NCBI GenBank assembly: GCA_026986115.1
Contig: JALSPG010000091.1
Location: forward strand, 1 to 34,336
Reading direction: 5' to 3'
DNA: 34,336 nt
From: Thermodesulfobacteriales bacterium
Lineage (GTDB): Bacteria > Desulfobacterota > Thermodesulfobacteria > Thermodesulfobacteriales > Thermodesulfatatoraceae
In this document: piece by piece, positions 10,648-19,902 of the stretch
Numbering within the stretch: position 1 is the stretch's first letter
Layout of the letters: each line of letters opens with the position of its first letter
Made by a program: the position numbers and the translations under genes
Notes under the pieces: generated by a model
Database searches by the model: none
Told to the model about the DNA's origin: nothing
Seen by the model: only the letters and a program-made list of their open reading frames with translations

Positions 10648-10967
10648 TGCCACTTTTTGTGCCATTTTTGGTGATAATTTTTCTCCATTTCCTCGTGATG
10701 TTGTGAAGAAGAATTTTCTGAATTGCCCTCTTCGTGTTCTTTTTTCATCTGATTCCGATGCCTTTCCTTCTCTTCATGGTACTTTCGCATCTTCTCTGGC
10801 ATTGGCATGCCCTGGTGCCACTTCTGCCATTCCTCCGGACTCATCATTTGCCCTTTCTTAGGACAATTCGGACATGGACAAGTCTTTTCGGCCTTTTTGG
10901 CTTCCATAGCTAAAGAAACACCCGTCCACAGAAAAACCGCCAACAATACTCCCCAAAACTTTTGCAT
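10644..10967 (-). CDS. Exported His/Met/Cys-rich small protein, putative metal (copper) binding
   Basis: Signal peptide MQKFWGVLLAVFLWTGVSLAM; CPCPNCPKKGQMMSPEEWQKWHQGMPMPEKMRK; C-terminal HHEEMEKNYHQKWHKKWH. Directly downstream of copA. Confidence 0.72.
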   Translation of the reverse strand: MQKFWGVLLAVFLWTGVSLAMEAKKAEKTCPCPNCPKKGQMMSPEEWQKWHQGMPMPEKMRKYHEEKERHRNQMKKEHEEGNSENSSSQHHEEMEKNYHQKWHKKWH

Positions 10968-11066
10968 CTTCAACCTCCTCCAGATTCTAAATTTTTGGAT
11001 TTTCAATTCCTACCAAAACAATATATTTGGATTCTAAAGCAATTTTAAAATTATATCAAGTAAAAA

Positions 11067-13577
11067 TTACAATTTAACACGTTTTAATCTCAAAGCGTTG
11101 GTAACTACAGAGACTGAACTCATAGCCATGGCCGCGGCGGCAATGGCTGGAGAGAGTCTCAAACCATAAAAGGGGTATAGAAGCCCAGCTGCAAGAGGTA
11201 TGGCGAGCACATTGTAAGCAAAGGCCCAAAAGAGATTTTGTTTAATAATGCGAAGGGTTTTCCGCGAAAGACGGATAGCTTTAGGCACGAGGCGCAAATC
11301 TGGCCGCATAAGAGCCACATCTGCAGCCTCAAGGGCGATATCTGTGCCGGAAGAAAGGGCTATTCCCAGATCCGCTGCTGCTAGAGCCGGAGCATCGTTG
11401 ACACCATCTCCTACCATGGCAACTCGAACTTTTTGACGTAATTTCTCGATTTTACGGCTTTTCTCGGCAGGTAAGACTTCAGCCCAAAAATCGTCCACCC
11501 CAAGTTCTGAGGCCACCGCCTGAGCTGTGAGGAAATTGTCTCCCGTAAGCATATATACTTTAAGCCCCATGGCCTGTAAGGCCCGAATCGTCTCACGGGC
11601 TTCCGGACGAGGAGAATCGGCAAGAGAAATAAGCCCTAGAATTTGCGGCCCCCAAAAGACCCATACCACCGTCTGCCCTTTCTGGGCCAAACGTGAAGAA
11701 GCTTTGAAAAGTTCCCCCGGAATTTCTAGCCCAAATTTTTGGAGGAGTTCTTTTTTACCTACTCCAGCCGGCTTACCCTTTATCTCCCCAAGGATCCCGA
11801 AGCCCACTTCAGCCCGCATTTTTTGGGCCTCAAAAGGAGAAAAATGTTTGGCCTTAAGAGCAATAGCTCTTGAAAGAGGATGTTCGGAGTGCTTCTCCAA
11901 GGCTCCCGCAACCTTGAGAACCGTCTCAAGCTTTTGGCCTGGAGCAGGGATAATTTCTCTCACTTCAGGCTGGCCTTTGGTAAGGGTGCCCGTCTTATCA
12001 AAGATACAGGCCTTTACTTTAGCTCCTTCTTCAAGGGCCAAGGCATTTTTAACCAGAATTCCTTCCTGAGCTGCTCTTCCCGTGCCTACCATTACAGCTG
12101 CCGGAGTAGCAAGCCCCATGGCGCAGGGACAGGCAATCACTAATACCGACACAAAAGAAAGAAGGGCATTGGTAAGTTTGGGAGAAGGCCCCCAGAAGTA
12201 CCAAATTAAAAAGGTAAGTGTAGCTATCAAAAGTACCAAGGGCACAAAAATACCTGCCACTTTATCTGCCAAACGTTGAATTTTGGCCTTAGAGCCTTGA
12301 GCCTCTTCGACCAGACGCGCAATAGTGGCCAAAACGGTATCTTTGCCGATTTTCTCCACCCTAATCTTCAAAATACCGTGAGTATTTAAGGTGCCGCCGA
12401 TTACTTTATCTCCCGGGCCTTTCTCCACTGGAAGACTTTCTCCAGTAAGCATAGATTCATCGAGTGCCGAACGACCTTCAATGATTACCCCGTCTGCAGG
12501 AAGACGTTCTCCAGGCTTTACTATGACCACGTCACCAGGCAATAAAGAGGTTGCAGGAACTTCTTGCTCCAATCCATTTCTAATCACCCTTGCCGTAGGG
12601 GGTGCAAGGGAGAGAAGTTTTCTTACGGCCTCTGTCGCACGCCCCCGGGCTCTAACCTCCAGATATCTGCCTAACAAAACAAAGGCGATAATCATTACTG
12701 CAGAATCAAAATAAACATGCAAAGGAAGGCCAGCCCTTAAAAAAATACCCGGAAAGAAAGTTACCACCGAAGAGTAAAAATAGGCTGCAAGGGTACCTAA
12801 AGAAACCAGCGTATTCATATCGGCACTGCGATGCTTAAGTGCTGTCCAAGCTCGTTTTAAAAACTCTCCCCCAGCATAAAACTGTACGGGTGTAGTCAAA
12901 GAAAAAAGGAGATAAAAACGCCACGGAAGGGATATCTTTTCAACCCAAGGAAAAAGTCCGGGCATTGAGAGAAAAAAAACCAATGGAGCCAGCCCCCAAG
13001 CCACCCATAGACGTTTGCGCAGAGCCGATAAGCGATCTTCTTCTGAAAAAATTTTTTCTGTAACAAGGCCTAAAAACTGATATCCCTCCTCTTCAATGAC
13101 TTTCTGTAGGAGGGAAATATTTACTAAACCGGGATCAAAAAGTACTTGCCCCTGCGAAGCAGCAAAATTGACGCGGGCTTCCTTTACTCCAGCTATTTTG
13201 GAAAGGGCCTTCTCGATACGGGCAGCACAGGCCGCACAGCTCATCCCACCAATGCGGAAAGATACCTGCCGCAGGCCTTCTTCAGACGATCGGAGTTCGT
13301 AACCTTCTTCTTTGACCCGTTTCTCCAAAATCGCAGGCGATATCTTGGCAGGATCATATAGGATTTCTGCTGTTTCGGTCGCAAAGTTGACCTGGGCCTC
13401 TGCTACCCCAGGAAGAGACTTAAGGACCTTTTCAATGCGGGATGCACAAGCCGCACAACTCATCCCGCTCACCTTGTAAAAGGCCTTTTTAAGACCTTCT
13501 GGGGACGGAGAGGCAGAAGAGGTCACCTCACGTGTTTGAGGGAAGGAACAAGAAGTATCGCAGATCTTTTCGGCCAT
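11067..13577 (-). CDS. copA: Cu+-translocating P1B-type ATPase with two N-terminal HMA domains
   Basis: Two HMA motifs ([28 protein letters not shown]); [43 protein letters not shown]. Confidence 0.95.
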   Translation of the reverse strand: MAEKICDTSCSFPQTREVTSSASPSPEGLKKAFYKVSGMSCAACASRIEKVLKSLPGVAEAQVNFATETAEILYDPAKISPAILEKRVKEEGYELRSSEEGLRQVSFRIGGMSCAACAARIEKALSKIAGVKEARVNFAASQGQVLFDPGLVNISLLQKVIEEEGYQFLGLVTEKIFSEEDRLSALRKRLWVAWGLAPLVFFLSMPGLFPWVEKISLPWRFYLLFSLTTPVQFYAGGEFLKRAWTALKHRSADMNTLVSLGTLAAYFYSSVVTFFPGIFLRAGLPLHVYFDSAVMIIAFVLLGRYLEVRARGRATEAVRKLLSLAPPTARVIRNGLEQEVPATSLLPGDVVIVKPGERLPADGVIIEGRSALDESMLTGESLPVEKGPGDKVIGGTLNTHGILKIRVEKIGKDTVLATIARLVEEAQGSKAKIQRLADKVAGIFVPLVLLIATLTFLIWYFWGPSPKLTNALLSFVSVLVIACPCAMGLATPAAVMVGTGRAAQEGILVKNALALEEGAKVKACIFDKTGTLTKGQPEVREIIPAPGQKLETVLKVAGALEKHSEHPLSRAIALKAKHFSPFEAQKMRAEVGFGILGEIKGKPAGVGKKELLQKFGLEIPGELFKASSRLAQKGQTVVWVFWGPQILGLISLADSPRPEARETIRALQAMGLKVYMLTGDNFLTAQAVASELGVDDFWAEVLPAEKSRKIEKLRQKVRVAMVGDGVNDAPALAAADLGIALSSGTDIALEAADVALMRPDLRLVPKAIRLSRKTLRIIKQNLFWAFAYNVLAIPLAAGLLYPFYGLRLSPAIAAAAMAMSSVSVVTNALRLKRVKL

Positions 13578-13780
13578 TAACCCCTCACCACCTTGTAACC
13601 CGCTTCTTCAATGGCCTTAGCAATTTCTTCAAGGCTTAAATTTTCCGGGCGTTCAAAAGTGGCTTCACCCCTTTCTAAAGAAACCCTGACGTTTTTCACA
13701 CCAGGGAGACTCTGCAGGGCCTTTGTGACCCGCTTGACACAATGTTCACAGCTCATGCCGGAAATCTTGATGGTAATCAT
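13577..13780 (-). CDS. copZ: Copper chaperone, HMA-domain CopZ-like
   Basis: 67 aa single HMA domain [33 protein letters not shown]; adjoins copA; Shine-Dalgarno gaggaggtag upstream. Confidence 0.92.
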   Translation of the reverse strand: MITIKISGMSCEHCVKRVTKALQSLPGVKNVRVSLERGEATFERPENLSLEEIAKAIEEAGYKVVRG

Positions 13781-13784
13781 TTAG

Positions 13785-14040
13785 CTACCTCCTCTGACTT
13801 AGGTATTCGATCAGAAGACGAGCTTCGTCTTCGTTTATATCAGCACCATAGTTTTGCATGCGTCGAATAGTTGTTTCCCACCATTGAGCATCCTTCTTTT
13901 TGTCGTAGATTCTTTTGGTACTATGTCATTGATGACATTTACTGTTGATAATGGCCGTGGCCTTCTTCTCAAGAGGACTCTTGGAACAAGAAGCCATAAA
14001 TAGGAAACTTATCATTAAGAAGTATAAGAAAATATTTCAT
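13785..14040 (-). pseudogene. Small c-type cytochrome lipoprotein-like gene with in-frame UGA in the heme motif; pseudogene or selenocysteine-recoded gene
   Basis: Not in the ORF track; read by hand. SD aggagg before ATG at 14040: MKYFLILL, then an apparent +1 shift into the frame MISFLFMASCSKSPLEKKATAIINSKCHQ*HSTKRIYDKKKDAQWWETTIRRMQNYGADINEDEARLLIEYLSQRR, ending TAG at 13785. The UGA is at 13926-13928. The W..TI.RM...GA.I...E...L..YL tail matches monoheme cytochrome c. Ends 4 bp before copZ. Confidence 0.6.
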
Positions 14041-14093
14041 AAAACCTCCTAATCAAAAATTTTACTAATTTTAAAATAGAAAAAATTTCTTCG

Positions 14094-15095
14094 ATGTCAA
14101 TTACTATTTTTCAGCTGGGAAAACCAAAACTTTTGTTGGCTCCGATGGCAGGTCTTACGCATGCCGCTTTTAGAGAATTGGTAACATCTTATGGAGGTTG
14201 CAGTCTTTATTTTACAGAAATGTTAAATGTCCGGGCTTTGGTATTTCAAAACCCCGAAAAAGACCCGTATTTAATTAAAGGCACAAAAGATCGCCCCCTT
14301 TTTGCCCAGTTAGTAGGAAAAGACCCGGAACTTTTTGCCAAGGCGGTAAAAAAGCTTGACGAAGTCTTTTCTTTTGACGGTTATGATGTGAATTTTGGCT
14401 GTGCCAGAGGAGTAATCCAGCGTTACGGCTGGGGAGCATCTCTCCTAAGAGAGCCTCGCTTATGTGTAGAGATCTTGCTAGCAGTGAAGGAAAACACCGC
14501 TAAACCGATTTCCGCTAAAATACGAAGCCCGGAACATCGCAAAGAAGAACTTTTGAATTTAGTGGAGGAGTTTTTCAAAGCTGGTATTTCTTTTCTTACG
14601 TTCCATCCCCGAGCTCCGCAAGATGGCTTTCGCCGCCCGGCAAGATGGGAAGAAATAAGCTGGCTCAAAAAAGCCTTCCCTAATTTCCCTATAATAGGAA
14701 ATGGGGATGTCTTTTCTCCCCAAGATGCCCAGAAAATGCTTCTTCAATGTGGCTGCGAAGGTGTAATGATTGGTCGGGCAGCACTTTTACGACCCTGGAT
14801 CTTCAGAGATACCCTCCTCTATCTCAAAGGAGAAAAAATTCCACCCCCGCCCCCAAGCCTTGAAGCCCCGGAAAAATTGGCAAAATTAATTGCATATTTA
14901 TTACCTGAGGAAATACAAGAAAAGCGTTTTGAACTCTGGCTTTTTTGGTATCTCCAAAATTTTCCCTACGGGTTACATTACTTTGGAAAAATAAAAAAGC
15001 AAAAGGGGCTAGCGGCCAAGCTAGCCCTTTTGCAAGAATTACTCGCTAAGGAAAAAATAGGCCCCTACCCTGCTAGGCCCTATCTTCTCCGCTAA
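14094..15095 (+). CDS. dus: tRNA-dihydrouridine synthase
   Basis: LLLAPMAGLTHAAFRELVTSYGGCSLYFTEMLN; FAQLVGKDPELFAKAVKKL; GYDVNFGCARGVI; IIGNGDVFSPQDAQKML; GVMIGRAALLRPWIF. Confidence 0.92.
   Translation: MSITIFQLGKPKLLLAPMAGLTHAAFRELVTSYGGCSLYFTEMLNVRALVFQNPEKDPYLIKGTKDRPLFAQLVGKDPELFAKAVKKLDEVFSFDGYDVNFGCARGVIQRYGWGASLLREPRLCVEILLAVKENTAKPISAKIRSPEHRKEELLNLVEEFFKAGISFLTFHPRAPQDGFRRPARWEEISWLKKAFPNFPIIGNGDVFSPQDAQKMLLQCGCEGVMIGRAALLRPWIFRDTLLYLKGEKIPPPPPSLEAPEKLAKLIAYLLPEEIQEKRFELWLFWYLQNFPYGLHYFGKIKKQKGLAAKLALLQELLAKEKIGPYPARPYLLR
14999..15033 (-). terminator. Candidate Rho-independent terminator of pnp, embedded in the 3' coding end of dus
   Basis: gcaaaaggggctagcggccaagctagcccttttgc inverted repeat. 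On the minus strand it is followed by a T-rich tract (ccccttttgcttttttattttt), 40 bp beyond the pnp stop. Confidence 0.6.
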
Positions 15096-17202
15096 CATCT
15101 TCTGTAGGCCTCTCTTTTAAAGATTCAGAGAGAGCTGCCTTGCGGGAAAGCTTGATACGGCCCATTTTATCGATGTCTATTACTTTTACCAAGACCTCAT
15201 CACCTTCGCGTAAAATATCGGTTACGTTTTTAACTCGTCGATTATCAAGCTGTGAGATGTGGATGAGGCCTTCAGTGCCAGGAAAAATTTCTACAAAAGC
15301 CCCGAAATCCGCCACTCTGGTTACTCGCCCCAGATAGAGCTTTCCGACTTCCGCCTCCTGCGTAACTTCCTTTACCATTTTAGCCGCTTTCTCCGCAGCT
15401 TCAGACGAAGAAGAATAAATCCGCACCAGACCTGTCTTGTCATCAATATCAATTTTCACGTCCCCACAAGCCGCGATGATACCTTTGATGGTTTTTCCTC
15501 CAGGACCAATAAGATCGCGCACCTTCTCTGGACTGATTTCTACTGTGAGGACTTTGGGGGCATATGCAGAAAGTTTTTCTCGAGGCTTTTCTAATACTTC
15601 TCGCATCTTGGCTAGAATCTCAAGACGGGCCTTGCGGGCCCTTAAAAGGGCCTCAGCCATAATCTCACGTGTTATACCGCTAATCTTTATATCCATCTGC
15701 AGGGCAGTAACCCCTTTTTCCGTGCCAGCAACCTTAAAATCCATATCTCCCATGCGATCCTCATCGCCAAGAATATCGGTAAGAATGACTACCTGCTCTC
15801 CTTCCTTTATAAGACCCATGGCAATGCCAGCCACCATGTCTTTGATAGGAACTCCGGCATCCATAAGTGATAGGGTAGCCCCACATACCGTGGCCATGGA
15901 AGAAGAACCATTTGACTCCAGAACATCAGAGACCACCCGAATAGTGTAAGGAAATTCTTCTTCTGAGGGCACCACCGGAGTCAAAGCGCGTTCTGCAAGC
16001 ATACCATGGCCAATCTCCCGCCGGGAAGGGCCCCTTAAAGGTCGCACTTCGCCTACACAATAAGGCGGAAAATTATAATGGAGAATAAAATGCTTAAAGA
16101 CTTCTTCCCCTGGCATATCAATGCGCTGCTCTTCCTCTGGACTCCCTAAGGTGGCTACGGTCAAAACCTGAGTCTCTCCCCGAGTAAAAATTGCTGAACC
16201 ATGGGTACGAGGTAGTACAGACACCTCAGCCCAAATGGGGCGGATTTCCTCTGGACGCCGACCATCAATCCGGAGTCCTTCTTTTAAGAGACGCTCTCGT
16301 AAGAGCTCCTTTTCAAATTCTTCAAAATATTCCCGTATCTCCCCTTCACGCCCTGCTTGAACTTCTCCCAAAGCTTCAAGAAGGGCCTTAAAAACTTCTT
16401 TGCGTTTCCGATTTCGCTCCACCTTCGAAGGGGTTGTAATCACTTCCTTTAGCCCGTTAAGAGCTAGTTCTTTCACTTTGCCCTTTAAAGTCTCATCCAC
16501 AGGCGGTTCTTCGAAAGCCATCTTGGGGCGACCAGCTTTTTCTCTTAATTCGTGCTGAAGTGTAAGGAGTGGTTTGAGATTCTCATGGGCAAAAAAAAGC
16601 GCCTCTTTAACGACCTCTTCCGGCACTTCCTTAGTCATTCCTTCCACCATTACGATAGCTTCTTCACTCCCTACAATCACAAGGTTAAGATCACTCTCTT
16701 TAAGGAGACTAGCAGAAGGATTGAGAACAAACTCTCCCTCCACCCGACCCACCCGCACGGCTGCCACCGGACCTGCAAAAGGGATATGAGAAACCTCAAG
16801 AGCAGCTGAAGCTGCTGTAATAGCTACAATGTCTGGATCAACCTCCGGATCCATAGAAAGTACAGTTGCCATTACCTGAGTTTCATATCGCCAGCCCTTG
16901 GGAAATAAGGGTCTTATGGGTCGATCGATGAGACGGGCAGTAATAATCTCTTTTTCACTCCCTTTACCAACTTCTCTGCGGAAATAGCTTCCCGGAATTC
17001 GCCCCGCGGCGTAATACATTTCTTGATACTCAACACTCAAAGGCAAAAAATCCATCTCTTTTGGTTCGTCGGAAGCCACCACAGTCACTAGAACCACAGT
17101 ATCTCCATAAGTGGCCCAAACTGCGCCATGCGCCTGTTTAGCCACTTTTCCGGTCTCAAGACTGAACCGGCGACCAGCGATTTCCATTTCTACACGATGC
17201 AT
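15073..17202 (-). CDS. pnp: Polyribonucleotide nucleotidyltransferase
   Basis: Two RNase PH domains, KH (IGPGGKTIKGIIAACGDVKIDIDDKTG) and S1 (GKLYLGRVTRVADFGAFVEIFPGTEGLIHISQL). Confidence 0.97.
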   Translation of the reverse strand: MHRVEMEIAGRRFSLETGKVAKQAHGAVWATYGDTVVLVTVVASDEPKEMDFLPLSVEYQEMYYAAGRIPGSYFRREVGKGSEKEIITARLIDRPIRPLFPKGWRYETQVMATVLSMDPEVDPDIVAITAASAALEVSHIPFAGPVAAVRVGRVEGEFVLNPSASLLKESDLNLVIVGSEEAIVMVEGMTKEVPEEVVKEALFFAHENLKPLLTLQHELREKAGRPKMAFEEPPVDETLKGKVKELALNGLKEVITTPSKVERNRKRKEVFKALLEALGEVQAGREGEIREYFEEFEKELLRERLLKEGLRIDGRRPEEIRPIWAEVSVLPRTHGSAIFTRGETQVLTVATLGSPEEEQRIDMPGEEVFKHFILHYNFPPYCVGEVRPLRGPSRREIGHGMLAERALTPVVPSEEEFPYTIRVVSDVLESNGSSSMATVCGATLSLMDAGVPIKDMVAGIAMGLIKEGEQVVILTDILGDEDRMGDMDFKVAGTEKGVTALQMDIKISGITREIMAEALLRARKARLEILAKMREVLEKPREKLSAYAPKVLTVEISPEKVRDLIGPGGKTIKGIIAACGDVKIDIDDKTGLVRIYSSSSEAAEKAAKMVKEVTQEAEVGKLYLGRVTRVADFGAFVEIFPGTEGLIHISQLDNRRVKNVTDILREGDEVLVKVIDIDKMGRIKLSRKAALSESLKERPTEDVSGEDRA

Positions 17203-17261
17203 ATCCTTATCACTCCTTTCGAATTATAAAGACGTTGTCTCTTCCTAAAAAAACCCAAAAT

Positions 17262-17290
17262 AAAAGGGCGGACCTAAGCCCGCCCTTTTT
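17262..17290 (-). terminator. Rho-independent terminator/attenuator between rpsO and pnp
   Basis: Minus strand aaaaagggcgggcttaggtccgcccttttattttggg: GC-rich stem followed by T-rich tract, directly after the rpsO stop. Confidence 0.75.
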
Positions 17291-17564
17291 AACCGCGTAA
17301 ACCTAACGCTTTAACAATATTTCGGTAACGTTCGAAATCCGTGCGTTTAAGGTAGTTAAGAAGTCTGCGGCGTTGTCCTACAAGTTTAAGAAGGCCCCTT
17401 CTAGAATGATGATCTTTCTTGTGGATCTTGAAATGCTCTTCCAAGTGTTTGATACGGGCTGTAAGAAGGGCAATCTGTACCTCCGGACTCCCCGTATCAT
17501 TAGGGTGTCTAGCAAACTTTTCGATAATCTCTCTCTTTACCTCGGCATCAAAGGCCATTTTCAA
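17289..17564 (-). CDS. rpsO: 30S ribosomal protein S15
   Basis: [59 protein letters not shown]. Confidence 0.97.
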   Translation of the reverse strand: MKMAFDAEVKREIIEKFARHPNDTGSPEVQIALLTARIKHLEEHFKIHKKDHHSRRGLLKLVGQRRRLLNYLKRTDFERYRNIVKALGLRG

Positions 17565-17665
17565 ACCTCCTTTATATGAGATTTAAGCCCAGAGGGGGCT
17601 AGGCCACCCTCCGCGCGTAAAACTTGCTTCTCAAACTTACCTCAAACCCGGTCCTTTGGCCAGAA

Positions 17666-18604
17666 TTAGGTCTCAGGAAAAACCCGTACCATTTTTACAT
17701 TACCTGAGGCATAAAGATCAGAAGGATACTCTAAAACCGCTACTAGCTTTCCATCTGGAGTCACCAGCCGCAACCATGGTATCCGAGGTTTCTGGGAGAC
17801 TTTTTGAAGACGTATCATGTTGGCCAGAGAGGAAATAGCAAGCGGGCGGCCATTTCGAATGCGCAAAGCCAAATCTTCACCAATAGTAAGGGCAGGAATA
17901 AACTCAAGAGCCTTTGCAGGAGGGATAATATAGCGTTCAATTTCTCTTTGTTTAAGAAGTTCTTCAAGCTCTTCTAGCGTAATTGCCTCCTCTAAGGTAA
18001 AAGGCCCTTTACGTAAGCGCCTTAATTCTGCCAAAACGGCTCCACAGCCGAGCCTTTTTCCTACTTCATGTATGAGACTGCGAAGATAAGTCCCCTTTCC
18101 GCAATAAATTCGAAATTTCACCCGAGGCGGATCAAAAGCCAAGGCTTCAAACTCAAGGATTTCTATTTTTTTAGGTGGTTTTTCTACCTTCAGACCTTCG
18201 CGGGCATATTTATAAAGAGGCCGACCATGCAACTTAGCTGCGGAAAAAGGTGGAGGAGTTTGCTCCAAAACCCCTACAAACTCCTCAAAAACTTGTTGGA
18301 TATCATCAAGAGTCAAGTCTTTGGGAACTGGATGGCGGGCGGTAATTTCACCGGTAATATCGTATGTTTCGGTTTCAATTCCTAGCTCCATCACCCCCTC
18401 ATATTCTTTATCGCCTGCCAGAATGAACTGGGCAATCTTGGTACCCTTGCCTAAACAAATAGGAAGTACCCCAGTAGCAAACGGATCCAGAGTGCCACCA
18501 TGGCCCGCTTTGCGAACTTTAAGCTTTTTTTTAACTTTTTCCACTATCTGAGTAGAACTAAAACCTTCGGGTTTATCTATCACTAGGACTCCATCTTTTT
18601 TCAT
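17666..18604 (-). CDS. truB: tRNA pseudouridine(55) synthase TruB
   Basis: GVLVIDKPEGFSSTQIVEKVKK; KAGHGGTLDPFATGVLPICLGKGTK; RIYCGKGTYLRSLIHEVGKRLGC. Confidence 0.96.
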   Translation of the reverse strand: MKKDGVLVIDKPEGFSSTQIVEKVKKKLKVRKAGHGGTLDPFATGVLPICLGKGTKIAQFILAGDKEYEGVMELGIETETYDITGEITARHPVPKDLTLDDIQQVFEEFVGVLEQTPPPFSAAKLHGRPLYKYAREGLKVEKPPKKIEILEFEALAFDPPRVKFRIYCGKGTYLRSLIHEVGKRLGCGAVLAELRRLRKGPFTLEEAITLEELEELLKQREIERYIIPPAKALEFIPALTIGEDLALRIRNGRPLAISSLANMIRLQKVSQKPRIPWLRLVTPDGKLVAVLEYPSDLYASGNVKMVRVFPET

Positions 18605-19557
18605 GAAATAAGGGCCTCCAATTCTTTTAAGAGTATGTAACCAAGGGATTTGAGGTCGGTCTTCGATTTAAAGCCCGCCGCAAAACGATGCCCCCCGCCC
18701 CCAAAATGAGCAGCAAAAGTGGCCACGTTTATTTTTCCTCGGCTACGAAGGCTCACAGAAATTTCACCAGGCTTAAATTCTTTTAAAAGCACACTTACCT
18801 CTACACCTTCGATTCCCCGAAAAAAGGTAGCAAAATCGTCAGAATCAGCCTTAGAGGCTTTACATTCCTTATAATCTTCGTGCGAAAGAAAGGAAAAGGC
18901 TATTTGGCCTTCACCTGAAAGCCGGAGATGAGAAAGCGCCTTTTTTAATAAACAAAGGCGTGAGAAAGGATAACGTTCGGTAAGACGTTCGGCCACAAAG
19001 GCCGGATTCACCCCCACCTCGATAAGCCTTTGGGCCAAAGCAAAAGTTTCGGCTGTGGTCTGCTGAAACCTAAACCCTCCGGTATCGGAAAAAATGGCTA
19101 CGTATAAATTTAGGGCGATAGCAGGGGTGAGAGAAACATTGAGTAGCTTTAAAAGTTTATAGACTAAAGCTCCCGTAGCATAAGTAAGCTCCACATGACG
19201 TTTGGTGCCAAGGTTTCCGCTCACTTCATGATGATCAAGAACCAGAATTTCACTTAAATCCTTGACAAAAGCCTCTGCTTTTTCTCCCAAGCGCGAGGCC
19301 TCACCACAATCAAGGATTATGGCAGTCCAGTCTTTGTCAGGAGGTATCTTATAGTACAAAAGATCTTTACCAGGGAGAAATTCGTAAACAGAAGGCAATT
19401 CATCTGCTAGATAAGGCCATACTTCTTTGTCTTTTTCTTTAAGGGCAATTGTTAGGGCGAGCAAAGAACCTATGCCATCGCCATCGGGGTTCACATGGGT
19501 GGCCAGGAAAAAACGAGGGGCTTTTTCTATTATGGGGAGGAATTCTTCAAGAGCCAT
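18601..19557 (-). CDS. nrnA: DHH/DHHA1 phosphoesterase, NrnA-like oligoribonuclease/pAp phosphatase
   Basis: FFLATHVNPDGDGIGSLLAL; ILVLDHHEVSG; FGGGGHRFAAGF (DHHA1). Start placed at MALEEFLPII. Confidence 0.88.
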   Translation of the reverse strand: MALEEFLPIIEKAPRFFLATHVNPDGDGIGSLLALTIALKEKDKEVWPYLADELPSVYEFLPGKDLLYYKIPPDKDWTAIILDCGEASRLGEKAEAFVKDLSEILVLDHHEVSGNLGTKRHVELTYATGALVYKLLKLLNVSLTPAIALNLYVAIFSDTGGFRFQQTTAETFALAQRLIEVGVNPAFVAERLTERYPFSRLCLLKKALSHLRLSGEGQIAFSFLSHEDYKECKASKADSDDFATFFRGIEGVEVSVLLKEFKPGEISVSLRSRGKINVATFAAHFGGGGHRFAAGFKSKTDLKSLGYILLKELEALIS

Positions 19558-19897
19558 GACGAATGCGTTCGAAGAGGGCCTCAAGTCGTGCTTCTTCTTC
19601 GCTTTTCTTGTCCACCAAAAACTCTAACTCTGGCACAAATTTGGTATAAAGTCTTTGCGCCAAAAGATGTCGGATATAGGAACCGGCCCGTTTGAAACCT
19701 CGCCGCGCAGCTTCCTCAGCTTCTTCCCCCCCGTGAACCACATAATAGACCTTGGCTTGTTTGAGATCAGGGCTTACCTGTACCTTGGAAATAGTTATTA
19801 ATCCCTGGAGCTCCGGATCACTGAGCTCCTCACGTAATATTTGCGAGATCTCTTCCTGGATAAAATCAGCCAAACGTCGATCTCGATGCCCTTTCAT
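19547..19897 (-). CDS. rbfA: Ribosome-binding factor A
   Basis: RDRRLADFIQEEISQILREELSDPELQGLITISKVQVSPDLKQAKVYYVV; operon position. Confidence 0.92.
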   Translation of the reverse strand: MKGHRDRRLADFIQEEISQILREELSDPELQGLITISKVQVSPDLKQAKVYYVVHGGEEAEEAARRGFKRAGSYIRHLLAQRLYTKFVPELEFLVDKKSEEEARLEALFERIRHGS

Positions 19898-19902
19898 TTT
19901 AT

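Noticed and set aside
13929-13975. Calling a confident SECIS element for the UGA in the cytochrome-like gene
   Set aside because: The obvious hairpin includes the UGA instead of following it. The downstream fold is a weak hand-made pairing with internal loops and a 13-nt apical loop, so it is mentioned only as a candidate.
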